A DNA stretch of 64,000 nucleotides from Paucihalobacter ruber (lineage in GTDB: Bacteria > Bacteroidota > Bacteroidia > Flavobacteriales > Flavobacteriaceae): positions 1-64,000 of the forward strand of contig NZ_VHIQ01000002.1 of assembly GCF_006494535.1 (NCBI RefSeq). The letters are read 5' to 3'. This document shows positions 1 to 8,339 of the stretch, in pieces. The notes under the pieces are model-generated. The model was not told the origin of the DNA. It searched no databases and was given only the letters and a program-made list of their open reading frames with translations. Within the stretch, counting starts at the first letter, position 1. Each line of letters begins with the position of its first letter. Made by a program: the position numbers and the translations under genes.

Positions 1-102
1 GACCTTTCGTTTCGCTATAAATGATATAAACATAATGCTTCATACCACAAAATTCTTTAAACAAAAAAAGCCCTCCGACAAAGGCGGAAAAGCTTCTCAC
101 TG

Positions 103-202
103 CCTGCACTTTGCAGGATTGGCCCTACTACAGACCTGCCGCTTTCGCGGACAACACAACTTTGTTATTCTCTGTTCTAATAGAGATACCTGCTTTCGCA
201 GG
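103..202. repeat. cluster of three small palindromes (REP-like)
   Basis: Three short stem-loops lie downstream of tRNA-Asp: CCTGC/GCAGG at 103-117, CCGC/GCGG around a TTTC loop at 139-150, and CCTGC/GCAGG around TTTC at 189-202. Read on the minus strand the last one is CCTGCGAAAGCAGG, the core of a dispersed intergenic repeat that I recall from many bacterial genomes. They may also help end the tRNA transcript. No gene is seen in positions 1-207. Confidence 0.5.
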
Positions 203-207
203 CATTT

Positions 208-284
208 TGGCGGTCTGGACGGGACTCGAACCCGCGACCTTCGCCGTGACAGGGCGACATTCTAACCAACTGAACTACCAGACC
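208..284 (-). tRNA. tRNA-Asp (anticodon GTC)
   Basis: Read on the minus strand, the acceptor stem GGTCTGG (284-278) pairs with CCAGACC, followed by discriminator G at 211 and an encoded CCA at 210-208. The anticodon arm has a five-base stem around the loop CTGTCAC, giving anticodon GTC. The T arm contains GGTTCGAGTCC. The 77 nt length is normal. It sits alone between the DUF58 gene and a cluster of small palindromes, with its own promoter upstream. Confidence 0.97.
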
Positions 285-303
285 GTTGCACTAAATGCGG
301 ATG

Positions 304-334
304 CAAATATACATGGCTTTTTTGATATCGCAAA
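304..334 (-). promoter_or_regulatory. promoter of tRNA-Asp
   Basis: On the minus strand a TTTG -33 element (334-331) and a perfect TATATTTG -7 element (311-304) are separated by 19 nt, matching the Bacteroidota consensus TTTG-N17-23-TAnnTTTG. Transcription would begin near position 298, about 14 nt before the mature tRNA. Confidence 0.75.
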
Positions 335-360
335 CATTTTTTATAAAAATGTAAACCCCC

Positions 361-1290
361 TTAAACAAATCGCTGTCTCTCTATTAAATAGGCGGTTAAA
401 ATATCGGCAAACCCTTTGTTTACGTCGACTTCAACATACTTAATTTTGTATTGTAAACATTTCAGCTTAATGTTTTTTATATAGTCGGTCACCACAGTTT
501 TATATACGTCTCTTACATTATCGGCATATAAGTTAATATGTTCTCCCGTTTCTACATCGATAAATCTTTTGGGGCTATTTGAAAAATCAAATTCCAATTC
601 TTTTTTCTTATCCAACACATGGAATAAAATAACCTCGTGCTTATTGTGTTTTAAATGACGAAGTGCTTCAAAAAGCTTTGAATCTTCATGCATGGTTTGA
701 AACATATCGGTAAACAAAAACACCATGGAACGTCTGTGAATTTTTTCGGCAATTTGATGTAAAAAGGTAAATGTATCCGTTTGATTTGTTTCGGGTTGAT
801 CTAAAACCAGTTCTTCCAATTTTGTCAGTAGCATTTGGTGATGACGCTCACTGCCTTTTTCGGGTGCGTAATATTCGTAGGTATTGCTATAAACGCTTAT
901 TCCAACTGCATCTCGTTGTTTTTTTAATAAATTCATTAAGGCTGCGGCGGCTAAAACAGAAAACCCTATTTTGTTAAGCGATTCTATACCAAAACTCTTC
1001 ACCTCAGGATAGTGCATTGAACTGCTATTGTCTATAATAATATGACACCGCAGATTGGTTTCATCATCATAGCGCTTGGTAAACAACTTATCGGTTTTAG
1101 CGAAGAGCTTCCAGTCTATATGTCTGGTACTTTCGCCTTGATTGTAAATTTTATGTTCGGCAAATTCGGCAGAAAATCCGTGAAACGGACTCTTATGCAT
1201 TCCGCTAATAAAGCCTTCAACAACTTGTTTGGCTAAAAGCTCGAGGTTTTTAAAACCAGTGGTTTTATTAATTTCCTGCTGAAGGTTCAT
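361..1290 (-). CDS. DUF58 domain protein (vWA-like)
   Basis: A 309-residue cytoplasmic protein of the DUF58 family, which has a von Willebrand A-like fold and usually accompanies MoxR AAA ATPases. The segment with YNQGESTRHIDWKLFAKTDK (residues 49-68) carries the family signature, and DNSSS at 87-91 is a MIDAS-type DxSxS metal site. No membrane segment is visible. In this phylum the gene is often part of a moxR-bat operon, but here it stands alone downstream of trxA, with a terminator between them. The ATG is only 4 nt from a -7 box, so the mRNA may be leaderless. The biochemical role is unknown; a part in assembling or regulating a partner complex is the usual inference. Confidence 0.9.
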   Translation of the reverse strand: MNLQQEINKTTGFKNLELLAKQVVEGFISGMHKSPFHGFSAEFAEHKIYNQGESTRHIDWKLFAKTDKLFTKRYDDETNLRCHIIIDNSSSMHYPEVKSFGIESLNKIGFSVLAAAALMNLLKKQRDAVGISVYSNTYEYYAPEKGSERHHQMLLTKLEELVLDQPETNQTDTFTFLHQIAEKIHRRSMVFLFTDMFQTMHEDSKLFEALRHLKHNKHEVILFHVLDKKKELEFDFSNSPKRFIDVETGEHINLYADNVRDVYKTVVTDYIKNIKLKCLQYKIKYVEVDVNKGFADILTAYLIERQRFV

Positions 1291-1294
1291 ACGG

Positions 1295-1302
1295 CAAATT
1301 TA
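1295..1302 (-). promoter_or_regulatory. -7 box of DUF58 gene, 4 nt from ATG
   Basis: Minus-strand TAAATTTG (1302-1295) matches TAnnTTTG and is followed by CCGT and then the ATG at 1290. A start site 4-7 nt after the box would fall on or next to the start codon, predicting a leaderless mRNA. No clear -33 TTG is visible. Confidence 0.5.
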
Positions 1303-1310
1303 TTATTTGT

Positions 1311-1348
1311 CTAAACTAAAAAAGGTTTGCCGTTGAAGCAAACCTTTT
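1311..1348 (-). terminator. rho-independent terminator of trxA
   Basis: An 11-bp stem (AAAAGGTTTGC at 1320-1330 with GCAAACCTTTT at 1338-1348) has a 7-nt loop. On the minus strand it is followed by a run of T. It lies 24 nt beyond the trxA stop and separates trxA from the DUF58 gene. Confidence 0.85.
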
Positions 1349-1371
1349 ATCATTTCTTTAGTTATAAATGC

Positions 1372-1689
1372 TTATAACAACTGATTTAATGCATCGGCGT
1401 AAGCATCTTTTGGCGCTACTCCAACTTGTCTGCCTACTACTTCTCCGTTTTGGAAAACTAATACAGTTGGAATATTACGCACGCCATATTTTGCTGCAAA
1501 TTCCTGATTAGCATCTACATCAACCTTACCAACTATTGCTTTACCATCAAATTCTTTACTTATTTCGTCAATGATTGGACCCACCATTCTACATGGACCA
1601 CACCAAGCTGCCCAAAAGTCTACCATTACGGGCTTATCACTTTTTAAAACGGTTTCTTCAAACGTTGCATCTGTTATTTCTAATGCCAT
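1372..1689 (-). CDS. trxA: thioredoxin
   Basis: A 105-residue thioredoxin, the usual size, that reduces disulfides in cytoplasmic proteins with electrons from thioredoxin reductase. The active site is WCGPC at residues 29-33 (Cys30, Cys33), preceded by MVDFWAA. The cis-proline lies in RNIPTVLVF near residue 74. It has no signal peptide. It is read from its own -7 box and ends in a strong terminator, so it is probably a single-gene transcript between dnaE and the DUF58 gene. Confidence 0.97.
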   Translation of the reverse strand: MALEITDATFEETVLKSDKPVMVDFWAAWCGPCRMVGPIIDEISKEFDGKAIVGKVDVDANQEFAAKYGVRNIPTVLVFQNGEVVGRQVGVAPKDAYADALNQLL

Positions 1690-1724
1690 AATATTAAAGT
1701 TTAATTTTATCTAATTTTATTTTG

Positions 1725-1732
1725 CAAAGTTA
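1725..1732 (-). promoter_or_regulatory. -7 box of trxA
   Basis: Minus-strand TAACTTTG (1732-1725) matches TAnnTTTG and lies 35 nt upstream of the trxA ATG. No convincing -33 TTG is visible at the expected distance. Confidence 0.55.
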
Positions 1733-1811
1733 GTCAAAAATTTACCGAAACCTTACAGCTTGTTATATGTTTTGTTTATAACTGAATTAGGCTGTCTTAT
1801 TGAATTGCCCT

Positions 1812-4800
1812 CTAATTAAGTTTATAAACTAAAGATTGTTCTTCCAAAACATTTATTAACTCTTGGGTGATGTTTACTTTAACTTTTTGACTCGGAAGGT
1901 TGAGTTTAATTTTTTCATCGTTGTCATAAACAACAAAATTTAAGGTGTTTTTCCCTTTATGACTTTTAAAAATAGACTCTAATACCTCGATACGATGTTT
2001 GGAAATCTCATTAAGCTCTAACTGTAAGGTGAGTTTTTTTGCAAATTGCTCCATAACATCATGTAAGAGTAAAAAGTTTACAAACTGGATTCTGGGTTCT
2101 CCCTTTGCACCGGTTTCTTTATTTGCCCAACCTTCGCGCACCATTATTCTCACATGAATAAACGAATTTATAACCAAAAAATGCCTGTATTTTAAATATT
2201 CTTCCCCGTATATTCTGAATTCAAAACTATCGGTGTAATCTTCTAAAGTGAATGTAGCCCATCCCTTTCCTGTTTTTGTAATTCGGTGTTGTATATCACT
2301 TACCACGCCGCCAAAAGTGAGTTCCCGATTGATAAACTTATCTAAATGGTTAAGCATACTTAGTCTCGCGTTGCAAAATGTATTCATTTCAACCTTAAAA
2401 TCGTCTAAAGGGTGACCAGAAATGTAAATGCCAACCACTTCCCTTTCACGCTTTAATTTTTCCATGGTTCCCCATTCTTCACAAGGTGGAACTTTAGGTT
2501 CAGGTATCTGAATATCGCTGGCATCACCAAACAAACTCACCTGGGCAGAGTTTTCATTTTCCTGATGCTTACTACCATATTTAATGGCTTTTTCTAAGAA
2601 GTTAATACCATCGCCATCATGACCAAAATACTGGGCACGATGTGTATCGGTAAAACAATCAAAACCACCTGCAAACGCCAAACTTTCAAGCGCTCTTTTA
2701 TTGGCTGCTCTCAAATCAACACGCTTGGTTAAATCGAATATAGATTTATAAGGTCCATCTTTTTTTCTATTCTCAACAATAGTTTCAACGGCACCTTGTC
2801 CAACGCCTTTAACCGCACCCATTCCAAATCTTACAGCATAATCTTTATTGACCGAAAATTTAAAATAACTCTCATTAACATCAGGTCCAAGCACCTTAAG
2901 TTTCATGCGTTTACATTCTTCCATAAAAAATGACACCTGTTTGATATCATTCATATTATTTGAAAGTACAGCAGCCATATATTCTGCAGGATAGTGTGCT
3001 TTTAAATAGGCTGTTTGATAAGCAATCCAGGCGTAACAAGTAGAATGCGACTTATTAAATGCGTAACTTGCAAAGGCCTCCCAGTCTTTCCAAATTTTTT
3101 CGAGCACTTCTCTTGGGTGACCATTTGATTCGCCACCATCTAAAAACTGAGGCTTTAGTTTGGCCAGTAAGTCGATTAATTTTTTACCCATGGCCTTCCT
3201 CAGTAAATCTGCCTGACCTTTCGAAAAATTAGCCAATTTTTGAGACAACAACATCACCTGCTCTTGATATACGGTAATACCGTAAGTATCTTTGAGGTAT
3301 TCTTCCATTTCGGGCAAGTCGTAATTGATATCTTCTCTACCGTGTTTTCTGGCGATGAAATTAGGAATGTATTCCATTGGTCCCGGACGATATAGCGCAT
3401 TCATGGCAATTAAGTCGTCAAAAACAGTAGGTTTTAAATCCTTCATATGTTTTTGCATTCCGGGAGATTCATACTGAAAAATCCCCACAGTTTCACCGCG
3501 CTGAAAGAGCTGATAGGTTTTTTCGTCGTCTAAAGGAAAATTGTCAGGATCTAACTGAATGTTGTGCTTTGCCTTTACAATTTTAACGGTATCTTTTATT
3601 AAAGTAAGCGTTTTTAATCCCAAAAAATCCATTTTGAGCAAACCGGCCGATTCTACCACAGCATTGTCAAACTGTGTAACATACAAATCTGAATCTTTGG
3701 CCGTAGCCACCGGGACATAGTCGGTGATATCACCAGGCGTAATAATCACACCGCAAGCATGAATACCTGTGTTTCTTACCGAACCTTCTAAAATTCTTGC
3801 TTGATTAAGGGTTTCAGATTCAATACCTTCACCTTCGGCGATATTGAGTAGCTGATTGATTTTTTCAACATCTTCCTGACGGTATTGCTTGTTGATTTCC
3901 TTTTCATCTAACTTAAAAATCTTTGCAAGCTTAGACATGTTGGGAATCAGTTTTGCCATTCTGTCGGCATCACCCAAAGGTAAATCGAGCACACGTGCTG
4001 TATCTCTAATAGAAGATTTTGCAGCCATGGTGCCATAAGTAATTATCTGGGCTACCTGATTGGCGCCATATTTTTTAATAACATAATCCATCACCCGGCC
4101 ACGACCCTCATCATCAAAATCGATATCAATATCGGGCATACTTACGCGATCGGGATTGAGGAACCTCTCAAAAAGTAAATCGTATTTGATGGGATCGATG
4201 TTGGTAATCCACAAACAATATGCTACCACAGAACCGGCAGCTGAACCTCGACCGGGTCCAACCGATACATCCATTGCTCTGGCGGCACGAATAAAATCTT
4301 CAACAATTAAAAAGTAACCCGGATAACCGGTTTTTTCAATTACATCTAATTCAAAATCGATACGTTCTTTGATATCATCTGTAATATTACCATAACGCTT
4401 TTCAGCACCCTGATAGGTAAGATGGCGTAAATAGGCGTTTTCTCCTCTTTTACCAACATCTTGCTCGTCGGCTTCATCCCTGAATTCGGCCGGAATATCA
4501 AACTTTGGCAGTAAGACTTCTCTGGCGAGTTCAAAGGCTTCAATTTTATCGATAATTTCCTGAATATTTTCAATGGCTTCAGGTAAATCTTTAAATAGCA
4601 ATTTCATCTCGTCCTGAGACTTAAAATAATAATTTTGATTTGGTAAGCCATAGCGATAACCACGACCTCTGCCAATTGGGGTTGCTTGCTTTTCGCCATC
4701 TTTTACGCACAGCAAAATATCGTGTGCATTGGCATCTTCCTTATCTATATAATAAGTATTATTGGTGGCAACAATTTTTACTTGATGCTTCTCAGCAAAG

Positions 4801-6194
4801 TTTATAAGCACTTGATTAACTCGGTTTTCATCTTCTTGTTGGTGACGCATCATTTCAATATAAAGGTCGTCGCCAAAAGTATTTTTCCACCAAATAAGAG
4901 CTTCTTCAGCTTGATTTTCTCCAACGTTCAATATCTTCGAAGGTACTTCGCCATAGAGATTTCCGGTAAGTACTATAATATCTTCCTTGTATTGTTCAAT
5001 TAGTTGTTTATCTATTCTCGGCAGGTAATAAAAGCCTTCAGTGTAAGCTAATGATGCAAGTTTGGCCAAATTGTGATAGCCTTTTTTGCTTTTGGCCAAA
5101 AAGACCATTTGGTAACCGTTGTCCTTTCGGTTTTTATCAAGACGGTTTTCACAAACATTAAACTCGCAACCAACAATGGCTTTTATAAAAGGGGGAGAAT
5201 CTTTTGCGTTGTCTTCATCTGTTTCTAACTTCGTTTTTAAAGTTTTGTTATAATTAGAAACTTCCTTGACAAAGTGAAATGCGCCCATCATATTACCGTG
5301 ATCTGTAAGTGCTACGGCAGGCATTTGGTACTTAGCTGCTGCATTCACCAAATCCTTAATAGCAATGGTAGATTGTAAAATAGAAAACTGCGAATGGTTA
5401 TGCAGGTGCACAAATGGCACATCCTGAAGCTCTTTGATGTTAGATTCGAGCTCTTTCTTTGTTGGCTGTGTATCTGTTTCGGGCTGAAGTTGTGCTTTAA
5501 TTTTGGCACTTTCTTCTTTTAAATTGATATGCTTTAACCCAATAACTTGGATGGTTTTGGGGTTAGCGGCTTTATACTCTGTGAAGTAATCGGGCGAAGC
5601 TTTTAGATCGGCTGCCGAAAATTCTTCATTCCTTATTAATTCAAAAAAGCAGCGCGCAGTAGCTTCCACATCGGCAGTAGCGTTGTGTGCTTCGGCAAAT
5701 GGTTGGTTGAATAAAAATTCGTGTAATTCAGTTAAAGTAGGGAGCTTAAATTTTCCATATCTACCACCCGGAATTTTACACAAATTAGCAGTATGTTCAG
5801 TACAGGTGTCTAAAACCGGCAATTCCTGAAGTTTGTTTTCTATGTTTAGACGGAAGAATTCCGTACCTACAATATTGATGTCAAAACCAACATTTTGACC
5901 AACTACAAATTTGGTTTTTTCAAGTACTTCATTAAACTCCTCGAGAACAAACTGTAATGGTTTTCCTTTTTCTTCAGCCAATTGCGTAGAAATGCCGTGC
6001 ACTTTCTCAGCATCGTAAGGAATATCGAAACCTTCGGGATTGACCAAAAAATCCTTGTGCTCAATGCAATTACCTAACTGGTCGTGCAGTTGCCAGGCTA
6101 TTTGAATACATCTTGGCCAATTATCGGTGTCGGTAATTGGTGCATCCCATCGCTTTGGTAATCCGGTGGTTTCGGTATCAAAAATTAAGTACAT
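1812..6194 (-). CDS. dnaE: DNA polymerase III alpha subunit with fused exonuclease
   Basis: The replicative DNA polymerase, 1460 residues, longer than the roughly 1160 of E. coli DnaE because a DnaQ-type 3'-5' exonuclease is fused at the N-terminus. The exonuclease spans residues 1-190, with DEDDh residues D6, E8, D105, H170 and D175 visible. A PHP domain follows (HLHNH at 263-267, TDHGN at 297-301). The polymerase core has GPGRGSAAGS and the catalytic PDIDIDF motif near residue 688. A helix-hairpin-helix and an OB-fold domain follow toward the C-terminus. Proofreading is therefore built into the alpha subunit, as is usual in this phylum. The 180 nt upstream hold no gene. Confidence 0.96.
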   Translation of the reverse strand: MYLIFDTETTGLPKRWDAPITDTDNWPRCIQIAWQLHDQLGNCIEHKDFLVNPEGFDIPYDAEKVHGISTQLAEEKGKPLQFVLEEFNEVLEKTKFVVGQNVGFDINIVGTEFFRLNIENKLQELPVLDTCTEHTANLCKIPGGRYGKFKLPTLTELHEFLFNQPFAEAHNATADVEATARCFFELIRNEEFSAADLKASPDYFTEYKAANPKTIQVIGLKHINLKEESAKIKAQLQPETDTQPTKKELESNIKELQDVPFVHLHNHSQFSILQSTIAIKDLVNAAAKYQMPAVALTDHGNMMGAFHFVKEVSNYNKTLKTKLETDEDNAKDSPPFIKAIVGCEFNVCENRLDKNRKDNGYQMVFLAKSKKGYHNLAKLASLAYTEGFYYLPRIDKQLIEQYKEDIIVLTGNLYGEVPSKILNVGENQAEEALIWWKNTFGDDLYIEMMRHQQEDENRVNQVLINFAEKHQVKIVATNNTYYIDKEDANAHDILLCVKDGEKQATPIGRGRGYRYGLPNQNYYFKSQDEMKLLFKDLPEAIENIQEIIDKIEAFELAREVLLPKFDIPAEFRDEADEQDVGKRGENAYLRHLTYQGAEKRYGNITDDIKERIDFELDVIEKTGYPGYFLIVEDFIRAARAMDVSVGPGRGSAAGSVVAYCLWITNIDPIKYDLLFERFLNPDRVSMPDIDIDFDDEGRGRVMDYVIKKYGANQVAQIITYGTMAAKSSIRDTARVLDLPLGDADRMAKLIPNMSKLAKIFKLDEKEINKQYRQEDVEKINQLLNIAEGEGIESETLNQARILEGSVRNTGIHACGVIITPGDITDYVPVATAKDSDLYVTQFDNAVVESAGLLKMDFLGLKTLTLIKDTVKIVKAKHNIQLDPDNFPLDDEKTYQLFQRGETVGIFQYESPGMQKHMKDLKPTVFDDLIAMNALYRPGPMEYIPNFIARKHGREDINYDLPEMEEYLKDTYGITVYQEQVMLLSQKLANFSKGQADLLRKAMGKKLIDLLAKLKPQFLDGGESNGHPREVLEKIWKDWEAFASYAFNKSHSTCYAWIAYQTAYLKAHYPAEYMAAVLSNNMNDIKQVSFFMEECKRMKLKVLGPDVNESYFKFSVNKDYAVRFGMGAVKGVGQGAVETIVENRKKDGPYKSIFDLTKRVDLRAANKRALESLAFAGGFDCFTDTHRAQYFGHDGDGINFLEKAIKYGSKHQENENSAQVSLFGDASDIQIPEPKVPPCEEWGTMEKLKREREVVGIYISGHPLDDFKVEMNTFCNARLSMLNHLDKFINRELTFGGVVSDIQHRITKTGKGWATFTLEDYTDSFEFRIYGEEYLKYRHFLVINSFIHVRIMVREGWANKETGAKGEPRIQFVNFLLLHDVMEQFAKKLTLQLELNEISKHRIEVLESIFKSHKGKNTLNFVVYDNDEKIKLNLPSQKVKVNITQELINVLEEQSLVYKLN

Positions 6195-6374
6195 AACTTA
6201 ACAGAAAATTTAAGTGAATTCAATCTGTGTGAGCCTATAAAATTACACAGAATTAACTTGAAATTTTATATTAGTTATAAACAATTTGTATTTAAAAAAT
6301 GAAGTGAAACCAAATATACAATACTGTCCGAGGTTGTGAAAAAATAGTTTGATTTTAGAAAATCTGATTAAAAA

Positions 6375-6872
6375 TTAATTAGATTCAAATTCAACCAAAC
6401 CACCAACGAGTGGAATTTTGTAGAACACACCTCGACTAAAATTTACAGTATTTAAACCATCGGCAGTATAGGCATAAAACCAGAAGGTTCCCGAAATGGT
6501 TTTTGGTTCGGTTTGCTCAATATCTTCAACCACGATTACACCGGTAGGCGGATAAAGCGATAAACTTTCATCCGGTGCATTGGCAGTAGAATATACCACA
6601 CCTTGTGCATCTTTAAACAAAGCCCGGTTTGGACCGGCACCGCCAAGCTCAAAAGTGCCTCGTCTGTCTACACGCGTAACCAATTGCACACGTTCTAAGC
6701 CAATACCGCCTTCAACCAAAAAGCCGCCAAAGTCAATATCGGCCGCGTAAAATTCGGCGCGCCATAAATCACCATCTTTATTGCCTTGAACAGCCGGTGA
6801 GTTGAATTCAATTTCATCTCCACAACTTGTAAATAAAGAGAAAATAAGAGCAATTATTAAAAATTGGCGCAT
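6375..6872 (-). CDS. small lipoprotein of unknown function
   Basis: About 165 residues starting at MRQFLIIALIFSLFTSCGDE. I chose the ATG at 6872 over one eight codons upstream (6896) because it gives a compact lipoprotein signal peptide ending in the lipobox FTSC. After Cys+1 come G, D and E, acidic residues that in Bacteroidota resemble a surface lipoprotein export signal. The rest is predicted beta-rich, with phrases such as VQGNKDGDLWRAEFYAADID that recall the DUF6252 group of small lipoproteins. That assignment is only a resemblance. It faces away from rpsP and follows no obvious partner. Confidence 0.7.
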   Translation of the reverse strand: MRQFLIIALIFSLFTSCGDEIEFNSPAVQGNKDGDLWRAEFYAADIDFGGFLVEGGIGLERVQLVTRVDRRGTFELGGAGPNRALFKDAQGVVYSTANAPDESLSLYPPTGVIVVEDIEQTEPKTISGTFWFYAYTADGLNTVNFSRGVFYKIPLVGGLVEFESN

Positions 6873-7016
6873 AATGAAACTTTTAATTATGTTCAAATAT
6901 AATTATTATATAAAAAGTTACAACGAGAAGCTATATAAATTTGACGAACTACCTAAATCTACATTAAATAACTCAATAAGGCGGCTCGCAATACAACAAA
7001 AACAAAATATTTTATT

Positions 7017-7044
7017 TTTGATATTGAAAAATATAGTATCTTTG
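7017..7044 (+). promoter_or_regulatory. promoter of rpsP operon
   Basis: TTTG at 7017-7020 and a perfect TATCTTTG at 7037-7044 are separated by 16 nt, slightly short of the usual spacing. Transcription should start near 7050, leaving a leader of about 40 nt before the rpsP ATG. Confidence 0.75.
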
Positions 7045-7061
7045 CGCCCTTATTAATAACC

Positions 7062-7076
7062 GAGGTCGTGAACCTC
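7062..7076 (+). promoter_or_regulatory. small hairpin in rpsP leader
   Basis: A perfect 5-bp stem, GAGGT (7062-7066) with ACCTC (7072-7076) and a 5-nt loop, lies in the short 5' leader 15 nt before the rpsP ATG. It could affect translation of the ribosomal protein operon, but this is only a suggestion from its position. Confidence 0.35.
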
Positions 7077-7091
7077 AAATAATTAATCATT

Positions 7092-7688
7092 ATGCCTGTA
7101 AAAATTAGATTACAAAGACACGGTAAAAAAGGAAAACCTTTTTACTGGGTAGTAGCAGCCGATGCGCGCGCCAAAAGAGATGGTAAATTCTTAGCTAAAC
7201 TAGGAACTTATAATCCAAACACCAATCCTGCAACTATCAAATTAGACATTGATGGTTCCGTAAAATGGTTAGAAAATGGTGCACAACCAACCGATACTGC
7301 CAGAGCTATTCTGTCTTACAAAGGTGTCCTTTACAAACATCACTTAAAAGGCGGTGTTAAAAAAGGTGCTTTAACCGAAGAACAAGCCGAAGCAAAATTT
7401 ACTGCTTGGTTGGAAGAAAAAGCTGCAAAAATTCAAGCTAAAGCTGATGGCTTATCTCAAGCTCAAGCTGAAGCAAGAGCAAAAGCTTTAGAAGCTGAAA
7501 AAGTTGTAAATGAAGCAAGAATTGCTGCTGCCGCACCTGTTGAGGAAGTAGTAGAAGAAGTAGTAGAGGAAACTTCAGAAGAACCAACTGCCGAAGTAAC
7601 AGAAGCCACTGAAGCTGTAGCCGAAGAAACTGTTGCAGAAACAGAAGAAGCTCCTGCCGCTGAAGAAGCTAAAAAAGAAGACGAATAA
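7092..7688 (+). CDS. rpsP: 30S ribosomal protein S16
   Basis: Small-subunit ribosomal protein S16, needed for 30S assembly. The conserved core occupies about residues 1-80 (MPVKIRLQRHGKKGKPFYWV, then AKLGTYNPN). The protein is 198 residues because of a long C-terminal extension: an alanine/lysine-rich, probably helical part at about 105-145, then a strongly acidic, Glu/Ala/Val-rich tail ending KKEDE. Such extensions occur in Bacteroidota S16 but are absent from the roughly 82-residue E. coli protein. It is the first gene before rimM, as in many bacteria. A terminator hairpin between the two suggests partial readthrough. Confidence 0.97.
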   Translation: MPVKIRLQRHGKKGKPFYWVVAADARAKRDGKFLAKLGTYNPNTNPATIKLDIDGSVKWLENGAQPTDTARAILSYKGVLYKHHLKGGVKKGALTEEQAEAKFTAWLEEKAAKIQAKADGLSQAQAEARAKALEAEKVVNEARIAAAAPVEEVVEEVVEETSEEPTAEVTEATEAVAEETVAETEEAPAAEEAKKEDE

Positions 7689-7709
7689 ATTATTATTTTG
7701 ATATCTTGA

Positions 7710-7743
7710 AACTCCGAAGGCTGTTGCTTTCGGAGTTTTTTTA
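7710..7743 (+). terminator. terminator after rpsP
   Basis: A 9-bp stem, AACTCCGAA (7710-7718) with TTCGGAGTT (7729-7737), is followed by a run of T. It lies between rpsP and rimM, so rimM is probably expressed by readthrough or from a promoter I cannot identify. Confidence 0.8.
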
Positions 7744-7773
7744 TTTTTATATCTCATATCCAAAGCACTTAAC

Positions 7774-8298
7774 ATGCAAAAAAAAGATTGTTTTTACCTG
7801 GGAACCATAGTTAAGAAATTTAGTTTTAAAGGCGAATTGCTGGCTAAATTAGACACCGACGAACCTGAATTATATGATGATTTAGACGCTGTATTTGTTG
7901 ACCTTCGCGGTACCATGGTGCCTTTTTTTATCGAATCGTCGCAGCTTCACAAATCTGATTTACTTCGATTAAAATTTGAAGATGTCGATACCGAAGCCGA
8001 TGCCGATGCCTTAATTAAAGCAGAATTGTATTTGCCGCTTACGGTCTTACCTAAACTAAGCGGTAATAAATTTTATTTTCACGAAGTAATTGGTTATCAA
8101 ATCATAGATGAAATTTTTGGTCCGGTTGGAACCATTGTCTCCATCAACGATACCACAGCGCAGGCACTTTTCGAAATAAAACAAAATGGCAAGGAAATAT
8201 TGATTCCTATCAACGATGAAATCATCACCAAAGTAGATCGAGAGCAAAGAACTATCACTGTTAAAGCGCCTGATGGGTTGATTGAGTTATATCTTTAA
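7774..8298 (+). CDS. rimM: ribosome maturation factor RimM
   Basis: A 174-residue RimM, which binds S19 and helps mature the 3' domain of 16S rRNA in the 30S subunit. The N-terminal barrel has the typical opening (YLGTIVKKFSFKGELLAKLD) and the C-terminal PRC-barrel contains NKFYFHEVIGYQI and EILIPINDEIITKVD. Length is normal. It follows rpsP as in many genomes, although trmD, often the next gene, is replaced here by a different tRNA methyltransferase. Confidence 0.95.
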   Translation: MQKKDCFYLGTIVKKFSFKGELLAKLDTDEPELYDDLDAVFVDLRGTMVPFFIESSQLHKSDLLRLKFEDVDTEADADALIKAELYLPLTVLPKLSGNKFYFHEVIGYQIIDEIFGPVGTIVSINDTTAQALFEIKQNGKEILIPINDEIITKVDREQRTITVKAPDGLIELYL

Positions 8299-8310
8299 GC
8301 CCTTCCTAAA

Positions 8311-8329
8311 TCCTTCCCAAAGGGAAGGA
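8311..8329. repeat. GC-rich palindrome between rimM and trmN6
   Basis: A perfect 8-bp stem, TCCTTCCC (8311-8318) with GGGAAGGA (8322-8329) and a 3-nt loop. It is preceded by a partial copy, CCCTTCCTAAA. It ends 10 nt before the next ATG and is followed by TTTT, so it could be a weak terminator or a dispersed palindromic element. Its purine-strand GGGAAGGA could also act in translation initiation. Confidence 0.55.
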
Positions 8330-8339
8330 CTTTTAAACA

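Noticed and set aside
35-443. two open frames across the tRNA-Asp region
   Set aside because: They overlap the tRNA and the 3' end of the DUF58 gene and encode no known motif.
6802-7056. 84-codon open frame between the lipoprotein and rpsP
   Set aside because: It overlaps the lipoprotein signal region antisense and runs through the rpsP promoter; no motif.
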